From: an uncultured Bacteroidales bacterium
Lineage (GTDB): Bacteria > Bacteroidota > Bacteroidia > Bacteroidales > Paludibacteraceae
DNA: 64,000 nt
Assembly: GCA_903901975.1 (NCBI GenBank)
Contig: CAIUTB010000085.1
Coordinates: 20,618-84,617 of the forward strand
Reading direction: 5' to 3'
Part shown: in pieces, positions 45,501-53,019 of the stretch
Position numbering within the stretch: position 1 is the stretch's first letter
Layout: each line of letters starts with the position of its first letter
Position numbers and translations under genes: made by a program
The notes under the pieces: model-generated
Database searches by the model: none
Seen by the model: the letters and a program-made list of their open reading frames with translations, nothing else
What the model was told of the DNA's origin: nothing

Positions 45501-46925
45501 CGTAATTTAGACCGTGTGATGGGATTGATAAATCAGATACTCGATTTCCGGAAAATTCAGAATAACAAAATGCGGTTGACAGTGGAAGAAATACACTTTG
45601 CAGATTTTACTCGCTTGTGCAGCAGTAATTTTCTTGAAATTGCTCATTCTAAGAATATTGGATTCCATTTGTTGGATGAAACCAATAATGCTAAACTGTG
45701 GGTTGATCCCGAACGGTTCGAATCGATTCTGTCCAATCTGCTTTCCAATGCATTCAAATTCACACCAGCAGGTAAAAATATCACAGTGAAAACTTCTGTT
45801 ACTGAAAATACGGCTATTTTGTCGGTTATTGACGAAGGAATAGGCATTGCCCAGGAAAAAATAAATTATATTTTCGACCGGTTTTTTAGCATTCCTACCT
45901 TACGTAACATAGCTCAGAAAAGTACCGGTATCGGACTTGATTTGGTGAAGAAGTTGGTAGATTTACATCATGCGACCATTCACGTTAATAGCCAGTTGGA
46001 GAAAGGAACTACTTTTGAAATTGAGTTTAAACTCGGTACCGATCATTACGATGACGATGTGGATTTGATTGTTTCGAATGAAACCAACCCGCTTACAGAA
46101 GTGGAAACAGACCTATTATCGGAAACAGAAAAAGTGGAACATGTAAAAATGGAACCACTAATCCTGATTGTGGAGGATAATGATGAACTTCGTCATTTTC
46201 TTAAGAAAAGTTTAAAAAAGAAATATCGGGTTGCTGAAGCTGAAAATGGACTGGTAGGATGGAATAAAGTAGAACATTTGATACCCGACTTTATCATTGC
46301 CGACCTCTTGATGCCTGAAATGGACGGCCTGGAGCTGACCAAAAAGATAAAGAACGATTCAAGAACCTCCCATATTCCGGTTATTTTACTCACAGCCGTA
46401 ACTGATATGGAAAGCAAGTTAGCCGGTATGAAAGCCGGTGCTGACGACTATATCACAAAGCCGTTTAGTTCGGAATTCCTGCATGCCCGAATTGAAAATC
46501 TGATGATTCAACGACTTCAATTGCAACATTTTTATCGGTCGCAATATATTAGCACTAAACTTGATTTGGCATTACCTCCACTTGAGATTAAATCGGAAGA
46601 AGACAAATTTATGCAACATCTTATCAAATTGATGAACGAAAATATTGAAAATTTTGATTTAAATATAGATTTACTAGCATCGGAGCTAAACATGAGTCGT
46701 ACGGTTTTTTTCAACAAATTGAAAAGTCTAACCGGATTATCACCAGTTGAGTTTGTCCGTGAAATCCGGTTTGAACGGGCAGCCGAATATATTCGCAAAA
46801 CCGAACTATCTGTTTCTGAAATTTCGTATAAAGTTGGTATTGAAGATCCGCGTTATTTCAGTCGCTGCTTCAAACAAAAATTTGGGACTACGCCTTCGGA
46901 ATACAGGCAACAGCATATTGGCTAA
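42567..46925 (+). CDS. hybrid two-component system sensor/regulator (HTCS), AraC type
   Basis: This 1452-residue single-chain regulator senses oligosaccharide in the periplasm and activates polysaccharide-use genes. A signal peptide (SIIGSAQ) is followed by repeated Reg_prop propeller motifs such as GYMWFGTRDGLNRFDG and NMWFGTFGGGLNKL, then a Y_Y_Y domain (about 780-880), a membrane segment (about 894-920), HisKA with H945 (DISHELRTPL), a HATPase domain (SNLLSNAFKFTPAG, DEGIGI), a receiver with D1246 (IIADLLMPEMDG) and an AraC-type DNA-binding region (about 1365-1450; LASELNMSR, ISYKVGIEDPRYFSRCFKQKFG). All key residues are intact. It is the only obvious regulator in the locus and the natural candidate for binding the shared operator. 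Confidence 0.95.
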   Translation: MKKFLIISSSLLLSIIGSAQYHFSFSHYTSDNGLSQNSITAVMKDHKGYMWFGTRDGLNRFDGYNFTLFNSKPDKKLSILSNRILTIKEDKWGSVWVKTYDEIIYRLNQSTEELTRIEKGNGELLNDKIRDIYTFASGNVWLSTFDNCYYKIETNGLTQKLTVKLFSQKNNSLANNSVKTIFEDQELNTWFLSQNGLRCLEKSGKVHDYFNMQAFYTFNENDKRIIFSSEGKLYLFEKRSKTFKIIDLKGNIIVTKIAGFNSSNYILATQGKGFFTFDVLQANLQQFSKEKYPAMNTNDIENIYIDRAGDAWLEIHSPGVLHFSPQTNKIVFYDTKLNEGQLTNPNFQIFEDEKDILWVQPYLGFFSWFDRINNKLVPFNSIYNDDLNVLFSYGVNHVLSDSQGVLWISTNRGNGLFKCTFLPDYFNHYLFKSHSVYSIFNETRSIFEDSRNRLWVACKDGSVHIFDQNKKEIGTLSRDGRITTGGSLEVLVYNFLQDKSGNIWLATKKQGLFRLKPIGSGNSFSIENFVHIPGDIYSPASNDFYSVIQDYNGRIWAGSYGGGLHLIDEQNGKIKFIHARNELVNYPNTYCSKVRQVFADSRKQIWVATTEGFVLFNADFSSVKDIKFRYFHRNNDTPNSLGANDVYSIFEDVEKNMWFGTFGGGLNKLKKQIESTNQPEFVVYDRTKGMPNNVVYTIIDDNQGNLWLTTENSIVKFSKKSAKIESFGKGNELENVEFSEASACMLQSGEICVGSKSGFYSFNPDAVKRRVINAPLVFTRLLLFNKVVEIGDKEEILEKPLDKTAQIEFSSKQNVFTLEFATLDMRAPEKIQYAYKLDGFDHEWNEVQTKHFASYTALPAGTYTFHVKSTDSEGVWLQNERIIKIKILPSFWQSGFAKFIYFILIIGLFLTTLYIFITIFKLKNNVQLEKQMTDMKLRFFTDISHELRTPLTLISLPIDNILQENHDPAIHEQLTLVRRNLDRVMGLINQILDFRKIQNNKMRLTVEEIHFADFTRLCSSNFLEIAHSKNIGFHLLDETNNAKLWVDPERFESILSNLLSNAFKFTPAGKNITVKTSVTENTAILSVIDEGIGIAQEKINYIFDRFFSIPTLRNIAQKSTGIGLDLVKKLVDLHHATIHVNSQLEKGTTFEIEFKLGTDHYDDDVDLIVSNETNPLTEVETDLLSETEKVEHVKMEPLILIVEDNDELRHFLKKSLKKKYRVAEAENGLVGWNKVEHLIPDFIIADLLMPEMDGLELTKKIKNDSRTSHIPVILLTAVTDMESKLAGMKAGADDYITKPFSSEFLHARIENLMIQRLQLQHFYRSQYISTKLDLALPPLEIKSEEDKFMQHLIKLMNENIENFDLNIDLLASELNMSRTVFFNKLKSLTGLSPVEFVREIRFERAAEYIRKTELSVSEISYKVGIEDPRYFSRCFKQKFGTTPSEYRQQHIG

Positions 46926-46957
46926 TATACGAGTGAATTTGTGGAAATACTGATAGA

Positions 46958-47178
46958 AACTGTTTAAAAATAAATCTTAAATTGTTTTTCAATTATTTTT
47001 TAGGATAGTTGTGGCTTTGTTTATCGAAAAATATCGGGCTATTTGAGAGAAATAAAGGCGCAAATAGACAAAACAGAATGGAAAACAAGAAGATAGTTTT
47101 AATTTCTAAAAATTGAAAACTCTAAATATGACTGAAAACCTGTCGAAATGCTTTATTAACGTTTATTTTTAAACAGTT
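46958..47178. repeat. 17-bp inverted repeat pair bounding a 187-bp non-coding segment
   Basis: AACTGTTTAAAAATAAA (46958-46974) is exactly complementary to 47162-47178. The bounded 221-bp unit has no coding potential and fills the gap between the convergent HTCS and PL9 genes. It could be a small MITE-like relic or, less likely, a long-range terminator; no target duplication is visible. Nothing else is seen in 46926-47236. Confidence 0.55.
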
Positions 47179-47236
47179 ACTTAGTGAAAGTGCATGTATC
47201 GAACTTCCTAATAGAGAATAAATTAAAGTTTAAGTT

Positions 47237-48757
47237 TCAATTTAGCAATATCTTGTTTGTCTGTATGTGAGCGTCAGCACCGATTATTCGTACCAAACAA
47301 ATTCCTTTGGGAAAATCTTTTCCTGAAATAGTTTGTGTTTCAGATACTTCATGTTTTGAATACAACATTTTTCCGGTCATTTCATACACTTCAACAGCTG
47401 CAATTTTTCCAATAACAATGATATTTCTGTCTGAATTCAGCAAAAGTTGAAATTCACTCTTGTGATTATTAAAAGGACTCAATACAGTAGTTATACTATT
47501 GTATTCAAAGGCACCTAGATCAGGTGCAAGACCATTAAAAGTAAATCCAACATTCGTTCCTTTATCAATCATTGTACTTCCTGATTTTAGGTGAAGTAAG
47601 GTAATTTCGGGCAATGAGCCATCTGCCTGACGTGGATTGAGCAATTGTGTATAATCTAAACTTTCAAAATCAGCAGTAGCACAACTAAACCCCGAGTTCC
47701 AGGAATTATATGATTGTGTTACCGATTTACATGCGAAACTATTCGAGCCAATACTGCTCAGCGAAGCACAATTTTTAATAATTAACGTTCCATATGTGCT
47801 GTTTGAATAGCCATAATTTGAGCCATTATTATAACTTGTGCAATTGGAAACAGTCATAATACCATCATTGTTGTTCTGGTCAAAACCTTTTACTAAGTTA
47901 GCAACTGAAAGGCAATGATGTGCAGTTGCATTATTTGCTGTATAATTTCCGCCCATTTTGAACCCGTTACCATTTCCGGCATTTGGAATGATATGATTGC
48001 TAAAACCATCGATATATGTTTTATCGGTTGTATAACGAATATGGTTTGTCATATCAAAACTCGCAGGTGCCATATTGTAGCACCAACAACTATCGTAAAC
48101 TGTGTTTCCGATTTTTTCATAACTGTCCCATCCATCATCAGAATTTCTCCAGGAACGGCAACCTTTATAAGTATTAGTACCTGTGTTGCTATATTGTTTG
48201 TCTGCAAATCCATCCGCATTGCCACCAATAGAGCCAGTGGATTCGTAGTCAAAATTTTCGTACGAATCGCAGTTCAACACATAATTATTACTTCCAACTT
48301 TCAACTGAAAACCCGAGTCGCAATTCCAGCGTGCAGTACATTGCTCAATAAAAAGATTACTTCCGGCAACATAAAAACCATTATCACCAGCTCCCTGAAC
48401 AACAATTCCTTTCACATGCATATAATTTCCCGAAAGGTTTAACCCACGGTTACTACTGTTATAAGCCTGTGTGCGAAAATCCAATATTGGCACTTCTGTT
48501 TTGTAGGCAACATAATGAATCATATTTGTTGTCGAACCCGATTTCGAAAAAGATTGCGAGACACTGAAAGAATAGGTTCCACCACGAAATATCACCGAAT
48601 CGCCTGACACAAGTGATTTGCCACCCACTGCTGAAAAACTCATTGGGCTTGCAAATGCTCCTGTACCGCTTCCAGTTGGTGAAACATAATAACTTGCTCC
48701 AAAACCTGGAAAAGACAATAGGGAAGCTAGTAGCAAAAGGATAAGCGTTTTTTTCAT
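47237..48757 (-). CDS. T9SS-secreted PL9-family pectate lyase, compact form
   Basis: This 506-residue pectate lyase is the smallest of the four PL9 enzymes, with the catalytic helix and a sorting-type tail only. The signal peptide ends near FPGFGA. Motifs are GGNADGFADK (D182), NSDDGWD (D207, D208, D211) and GNGFKMGG with likely catalytic K267. The C-terminal domain (LLNSDRNIIVIGKI, VEVYEMTGKMLYSK) resembles a T9SS sorting domain. It has its own canonical operator-promoter on the minus strand and marks the right edge of the pectin locus. It converges on the HTCS gene. Confidence 0.9.
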   Translation of the reverse strand: MKKTLILLLLASLLSFPGFGASYYVSPTGSGTGAFASPMSFSAVGGKSLVSGDSVIFRGGTYSFSVSQSFSKSGSTTNMIHYVAYKTEVPILDFRTQAYNSSNRGLNLSGNYMHVKGIVVQGAGDNGFYVAGSNLFIEQCTARWNCDSGFQLKVGSNNYVLNCDSYENFDYESTGSIGGNADGFADKQYSNTGTNTYKGCRSWRNSDDGWDSYEKIGNTVYDSCWCYNMAPASFDMTNHIRYTTDKTYIDGFSNHIIPNAGNGNGFKMGGNYTANNATAHHCLSVANLVKGFDQNNNDGIMTVSNCTSYNNGSNYGYSNSTYGTLIIKNCASLSSIGSNSFACKSVTQSYNSWNSGFSCATADFESLDYTQLLNPRQADGSLPEITLLHLKSGSTMIDKGTNVGFTFNGLAPDLGAFEYNSITTVLSPFNNHKSEFQLLLNSDRNIIVIGKIAAVEVYEMTGKMLYSKHEVSETQTISGKDFPKGICLVRIIGADAHIQTNKILLN

Positions 48758-48789
48758 GATATTCTTTAAAAAATTGATTTTTGAAGTTG

Positions 48790-48853
48790 CAAAAATAAAC
48801 TAAAATAATTAGTACTATGTGGATATAAATATCTAATTTGTGGACTAATTGAC
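48790..48853 (-). promoter_or_regulatory. candidate HTCS operator plus promoter of the compact PL9 gene
   Basis: Read on the minus strand, copy 1 is GTCAATTAGTCCACA (48853-48839) and copy 2 is ATATTTATATCCACA (48832-48818), 21 bp apart. The -7 box TATTTTTG is at 48797-48790, 35 bp after the start of copy 2. The remaining AT-rich 48854-49170 stretch shows nothing else. Confidence 0.78.
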
Positions 48854-49170
48854 TATTATAATTTAATAATGAAAATACAGCAAATTATAATGAAAATTGA
48901 CCCTTCCTTTTGATAATACCAGGGTTTTTAGATCCAATAATAATATTAATAAGTAGTTTAATATTGTCGACGTATAGCTTTCGGAAATTCTGTTTTCCAT
49001 TTACAGTTTATGCAATCCACAGCCATATTTTTACTATATATTAAACACTTTCGAACATTTGTCATAGTTTTTTTCATCATTTCGTTTAAGTTTTCACAAA
49101 CTTCCACCTAATTCTTATTTAAATCATTTTATTGCAAACAAGAGATGTATGATATTTCATAAATTCGTCG

Positions 49171-49178
49171 TATTTTTG
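49171..49178 (+). promoter_or_regulatory. -7 box of the sugar transferase gene
   Basis: TATTTTTG lies 16 bp before ATG 49194 and inside the longer open frame that starts at 49149. This favours the downstream start and implies a very short leader. No operator-like repeat lies 35 bp upstream. Confidence 0.5.
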
Positions 49179-49193
49179 CATAAACACCAAGGA

Positions 49194-50708
49194 ATGAAAT
49201 TTTACAAACCCAAAGCCAGAAATATTCTTATTGACCTTTTAATGCTACTGTTAAGTTATTACGTAGTGTTAGACTGGTTTCCACTTACTACCAACACACC
49301 TTTTGAGAAATACTCCTGGCCTACACTTGCTTTTACCCTGGCCTGGGTTTTGGTATCATATTTATTTAAAAGGTATAAACCACTTAAAAAACAAAAGTAT
49401 TACGAAGCAATCATCCGATTACTGTATGTATGTGAAATATTATTTATCTTTTTTGTAGCAATCATACACTTACTTTTCAAAGAGTTTTCCGGTTTCGTAT
49501 TATTATCAATTACACTTGGTGCATTAATAGTTAATTACATTCTTATTTCGCTGTATTTTGCTTATCGGTTTGCCGTTGAATATCGGGAAGTTGAATTTAC
49601 AGCTCCCGAAGAAAGGATAAATGCACATCCCAGACCTGTAAACCAAATAGACGAAGAAAGTTACAATCAACTTTGTAATACAATAGGATCTCATTCCGGC
49701 AAAAATGTGTTGGACTTTTTGAAAAAGGAGTTTGATTTATCGAGTGGAAATACCCTGGTTTTTATATCGAATGATCCGGAAAACCTACAAATGATTCCGA
49801 ATTACCAATATTCGACTATGATTCAGCTGGAAAGGCTTAATAATATGCGGGCCGTGAATCGAAAATTCAGGATTATTAATGAAAAACTGCCGGATAACGG
49901 ACTTTTTGTATGTTGCTTTAAATCAAAAAGTACGCGTAAGAAAGAAATACTAAACAGTTATTTTAAAGGTTTAAACTATGTAGTATACTCGTTTTACTAT
50001 ATTTATAAACGGGTGATGCCAAAAATATTTTTTACCCGAAAATTTTATTATTTTATATCGGGTGATAAAGACCGTGTCTTTTCGAAAACAGAGGTGCTTG
50101 GACGATTATATTGTTGTGGTTTCAAAGTAGTTAAAGAGAAAAAAATTGGAAATTTAACGTATATAATTTCAGAACGCATTAAACAACCAGAGCCAAATCA
50201 AAACACGTTTTATGGACCCTTGATTCGATTAAGAAGACTGGGTAAAGACGGAAAACCATTTAAGGTTTATAAAATGAGAACCATGCATCCCTTTTCTGAA
50301 TATCTTCAGGGTTACATTTTTGAGAGACACAACCTGAAAGAAGGTGGTAAGTTTAACAAAGATTTCAGAGTAACTACCACTGGAAGTATTATGCGAAAAT
50401 ACTGGCTTGATGAATTACCCATGTTAATAAATCTCTTTAAAGCTGAAATGAAAATAGTGGGTGTTCGTCCATTGAGTGCTCATTTTTACAGTTTGTACAG
50501 CAAAGAATTGCAACAAAAAAGAAATAAGTTCAAACCCGGTCTTCTGCCACCTTTTTATGCCGACATGCCTAAAACACTGGAACAAATAGAACAATCGGAA
50601 ATGAAATATCTACTTGAATGCGAGAAGAATGGGACCTTTCTAACCGATTTCAAATATTTTTTCATGATTTTAAATAATATTCTTTTTAAGAAAGCACGAA
50701 GCGGATAA
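49194..50708 (+). CDS. membrane-bound polyprenyl-phosphate sugar-1-phosphate transferase
   Basis: This roughly 504-residue protein resembles WcaJ/WbaP-type priming transferases, which put the first sugar phosphate on a lipid carrier for surface polysaccharide synthesis. Four hydrophobic segments lie in the first 135 residues. A central domain (about 160-330; FISNDPENLQMI, FSKTEVLGRLYCCGFKVV) of unclear type precedes the catalytic region with LIRLRRLGKDGKPFKVYKMRTM-like, DELPMLINLFKAEMKIVGVRPL-like and GLLPP motifs. The expected membrane-proximal DE and RP features are present. I use ATG 49194 because a promoter box lies inside the 49149 frame. No neighbouring polysaccharide genes are seen. 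A role in the LPS that anchors T9SS cargo is possible but only inferred. Confidence 0.82.
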   Translation: MKFYKPKARNILIDLLMLLLSYYVVLDWFPLTTNTPFEKYSWPTLAFTLAWVLVSYLFKRYKPLKKQKYYEAIIRLLYVCEILFIFFVAIIHLLFKEFSGFVLLSITLGALIVNYILISLYFAYRFAVEYREVEFTAPEERINAHPRPVNQIDEESYNQLCNTIGSHSGKNVLDFLKKEFDLSSGNTLVFISNDPENLQMIPNYQYSTMIQLERLNNMRAVNRKFRIINEKLPDNGLFVCCFKSKSTRKKEILNSYFKGLNYVVYSFYYIYKRVMPKIFFTRKFYYFISGDKDRVFSKTEVLGRLYCCGFKVVKEKKIGNLTYIISERIKQPEPNQNTFYGPLIRLRRLGKDGKPFKVYKMRTMHPFSEYLQGYIFERHNLKEGGKFNKDFRVTTTGSIMRKYWLDELPMLINLFKAEMKIVGVRPLSAHFYSLYSKELQQKRNKFKPGLLPPFYADMPKTLEQIEQSEMKYLLECEKNGTFLTDFKYFFMILNNILFKKARSG

Positions 50709-50710
50709 GT

Positions 50711-50937
50711 AAATAAGCGGCAAGCGGCAAACGGTAAGCAGTAAACTTTAAACAGTAAGCAGTAAACTTTAAACAGTAAGCAGTAGGCTGTAGGCTGTAG
50801 GCAGTGAATAAATCAACGTATCAACAAATCAACTTATTCAAACTATCAACTTATTCAACTTATTCAACCAATCAACTTATTCAACTAAAATCAACTTATT
50901 CAACTAAAATCAACTTATTCAACCAACCAATCAACCA
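50711..50937. repeat. simple-sequence repeats upstream of the OPT transporter
   Basis: Two arrays abut. The first (50711-50790) is built from AAGCAGTAAAC-type heptamers, the reverse complement of the ACTGTTT/ACTGCTT heptamers near 60.6 kb. The second (about 50800-50935) repeats CAACTTATTCAA with variants, up to the ATG at 50938. Together they fill nearly the whole gap between the transferase and the transporter. An open frame through the array is spurious. Confidence 0.8.
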
Positions 50938-52941
50938 ATGGAAGAACAAAAAGACGGTTTACCCGAAAATGCGTATCGTGAACTAAATGAAGGCGAAGAA
51001 TACAAACCTGTGATGCCAGCCGAAGGCAAATTTCCCGAAGTAACAGGATGGTCACTCGGAATGGGATTATTAATGGCAGTTATATTTTCGGCTGCAGCAG
51101 CTTATTCAGGCTTGAAAATCGGACAGGTTTTTGAGGCTGCTATTCCAATCTCTATTATTGCGGTTGGTGCTTCAGCAGCCATGCGGAAAAAAGGTTCATT
51201 AGGTCAAAATGTAATTATTCAATCCATTGGTGCATCTTCAGGTGTAATCGTTGCAGGAGCTGTATTTACCATTCCCGGACTTTATATACTTCAGGCTAAA
51301 TTTCCGGAAATCCAGGTTGATTTTTGGCAAATATTCTTTTCATCACTTTTGGGTGGTTTCCTGGGAATTCTGTTTTTAATTCCTTTCCGTAAGTATTTTG
51401 TAAAAGATATGCACGGCAAACTGCCTTTCCCCGAAGCTACAGCTACGACCGAAATTCTTATGACCGGTGAAAAAGGTGGAAGTCAGGCAAAATTGCTGAT
51501 TGTAAGTGGGCTTATAGGTGGCTTATTCGATTTTTGTTTTTCTGCTTTCCGGCTTTGGAGTGAAGAAATAACAACACGCATTGTACCTGTAGGACAAATG
51601 ATGGCCGACAAAGTAAAAATGGTGCTTAAGTTTAATGTAAGTGCGCTTATTTTTAGCTTTGGTTATCTGGTTGGACTTCGTTACGCATTAATTATAACTG
51701 TTGGATCGTTGTTATCGTGGTTGGTTCTTATTCCTCTGGTGAATGAGATTGGAGCAATTTCTGCTCATTTAGGCGGTGGAGTTAATCCATTTGCTGCTAT
51801 GTCAGCCGAACAACTTTTCAAATTGTATGTTCGCCCCATTGGGATTGGTGCTATTGCCATGGCCGGAATTATCGGAATTATCAAGTCTTCGGGCGTTATT
51901 GGCAGTGCTTTCAAACTAGCATTAGGTATTGGTGGAAAAACTCATTCGGAAGTAAAAGTGGAACGGACACAAAAAGACCTGAAAATGTCGTTTGTTATGC
52001 TACTTATCTTCTTAACCTTAGTTGCAATATTTGTTTTCCTGATTATCGGAGTCAAAATCACCTTATTACAAGCAGTTGTGGCGCTAATTACCATTCTGAT
52101 CATTTCGTTTCTGTTTACCACAGTGGCAGCCAATGCCATTGCCATTGTGGGTTCAAATCCTGTTTCGGGGATGACCTTAATGACTTTGATACTTTCGTCG
52201 GTAATTCTGGTTTCGGTTGGTCTGAAAGGCTGGCAGGGAATGGTGAGTGCATTGATTATCGGTGGAATTGTGTGTACAGCCCTTTCGATGGCCGGTGGTT
52301 TTATCACCGATTTAAAAGTAGGTTACTGGCTCGGAACTACACCTGCCAAACAACAAACCTATAAATTTCTGGGAACCCTTGTTTCGGCAGCAACCGTGGG
52401 AGTTGTCATTTTCATATTGAATCAGGCTTATGGTTTTGTTCAAACCCCACAACATCCGCAACCTATGACTGCGCCTCAGGCTAATGCTATGGCAGCTATT
52501 ATTGAACCACTTATGTCGGGTACAGGCGTTAGTTGGGTATTATTGGGAATTGGAGCACTTATATCTGTTTTGATTAATTGGTTGAATATATCTCCACTGG
52601 CTTTTGCACTGGGAATGTTTATTCCACTACCATTGAACACACCACTTGTAGTAGGAGGTTTATTAAATCACTGGTTCTCGAAAAGCACCAAAAATGAGAA
52701 ACTCAATAATGCACGGGTACAACGTGGAATACTTATTTCGTCCGGGTTTATTGCCGGAGCAGCCCTGTTTGGGGTAGTTGGAGCGTTTATTATATTCTTT
52801 ACAAACAATGGCGAAGCCATGAATCTGAATGTATGGCAGAATCCCGAAGGTAATGGAGCTCAAATTGCTGCATTGGTTGCTTTTTTAGCCTTAATCACTT
52901 ACTTTGTGTGGGAATCGTTCAAAGCAAAAGAAGAAGATTGA
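50938..52941 (+). CDS. OPT-family oligopeptide transporter
   Basis: This 667-residue inner-membrane protein has about 14-16 hydrophobic segments and the OPT family pattern: a short hydrophilic N-terminus (LPENAYRELNEGEEYKPVMPA), GLKIGQVFEAAIPISI, HGKLPFPEATATTEILMTGE-like and SNPVSGMTLMTLI segments. Members carry oligopeptides or metal-chelates driven by protons; the substrate here is unknown. ATG 50938 immediately follows the simple repeats. It is a single gene ended by a strong bidirectional terminator and is unrelated to the pectin genes. Confidence 0.9.
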   Translation: MEEQKDGLPENAYRELNEGEEYKPVMPAEGKFPEVTGWSLGMGLLMAVIFSAAAAYSGLKIGQVFEAAIPISIIAVGASAAMRKKGSLGQNVIIQSIGASSGVIVAGAVFTIPGLYILQAKFPEIQVDFWQIFFSSLLGGFLGILFLIPFRKYFVKDMHGKLPFPEATATTEILMTGEKGGSQAKLLIVSGLIGGLFDFCFSAFRLWSEEITTRIVPVGQMMADKVKMVLKFNVSALIFSFGYLVGLRYALIITVGSLLSWLVLIPLVNEIGAISAHLGGGVNPFAAMSAEQLFKLYVRPIGIGAIAMAGIIGIIKSSGVIGSAFKLALGIGGKTHSEVKVERTQKDLKMSFVMLLIFLTLVAIFVFLIIGVKITLLQAVVALITILIISFLFTTVAANAIAIVGSNPVSGMTLMTLILSSVILVSVGLKGWQGMVSALIIGGIVCTALSMAGGFITDLKVGYWLGTTPAKQQTYKFLGTLVSAATVGVVIFILNQAYGFVQTPQHPQPMTAPQANAMAAIIEPLMSGTGVSWVLLGIGALISVLINWLNISPLAFALGMFIPLPLNTPLVVGGLLNHWFSKSTKNEKLNNARVQRGILISSGFIAGAALFGVVGAFIIFFTNNGEAMNLNVWQNPEGNGAQIAALVAFLALITYFVWESFKAKEED

Positions 52942-52959
52942 AATAGTTTTTACTACAAA

Positions 52960-52997
52960 AAAAAGACTCCCGGCAGAAATCTGTCGGGAGTCTTTTT
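52960..52997. terminator. bidirectional terminator between the OPT gene and the converging lipoprotein operon
   Basis: A 17-bp stem with one G-T pair (AAAAAGACTCCCGGCAG at 52960-52976 and its complement at 52981-52997), loop AAAT, has A and T tracts at the base, so it can work on both strands. Confidence 0.9.
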
Positions 52998-53019
52998 GTT
53001 TAAATTAATTGGATTTCAA

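Noticed and set aside
50804..50986. 60-codon open frame before the OPT gene
   Set aside because: Low-complexity translation of the CAACTTATTCAA repeats, overlapping the transporter start in another frame.
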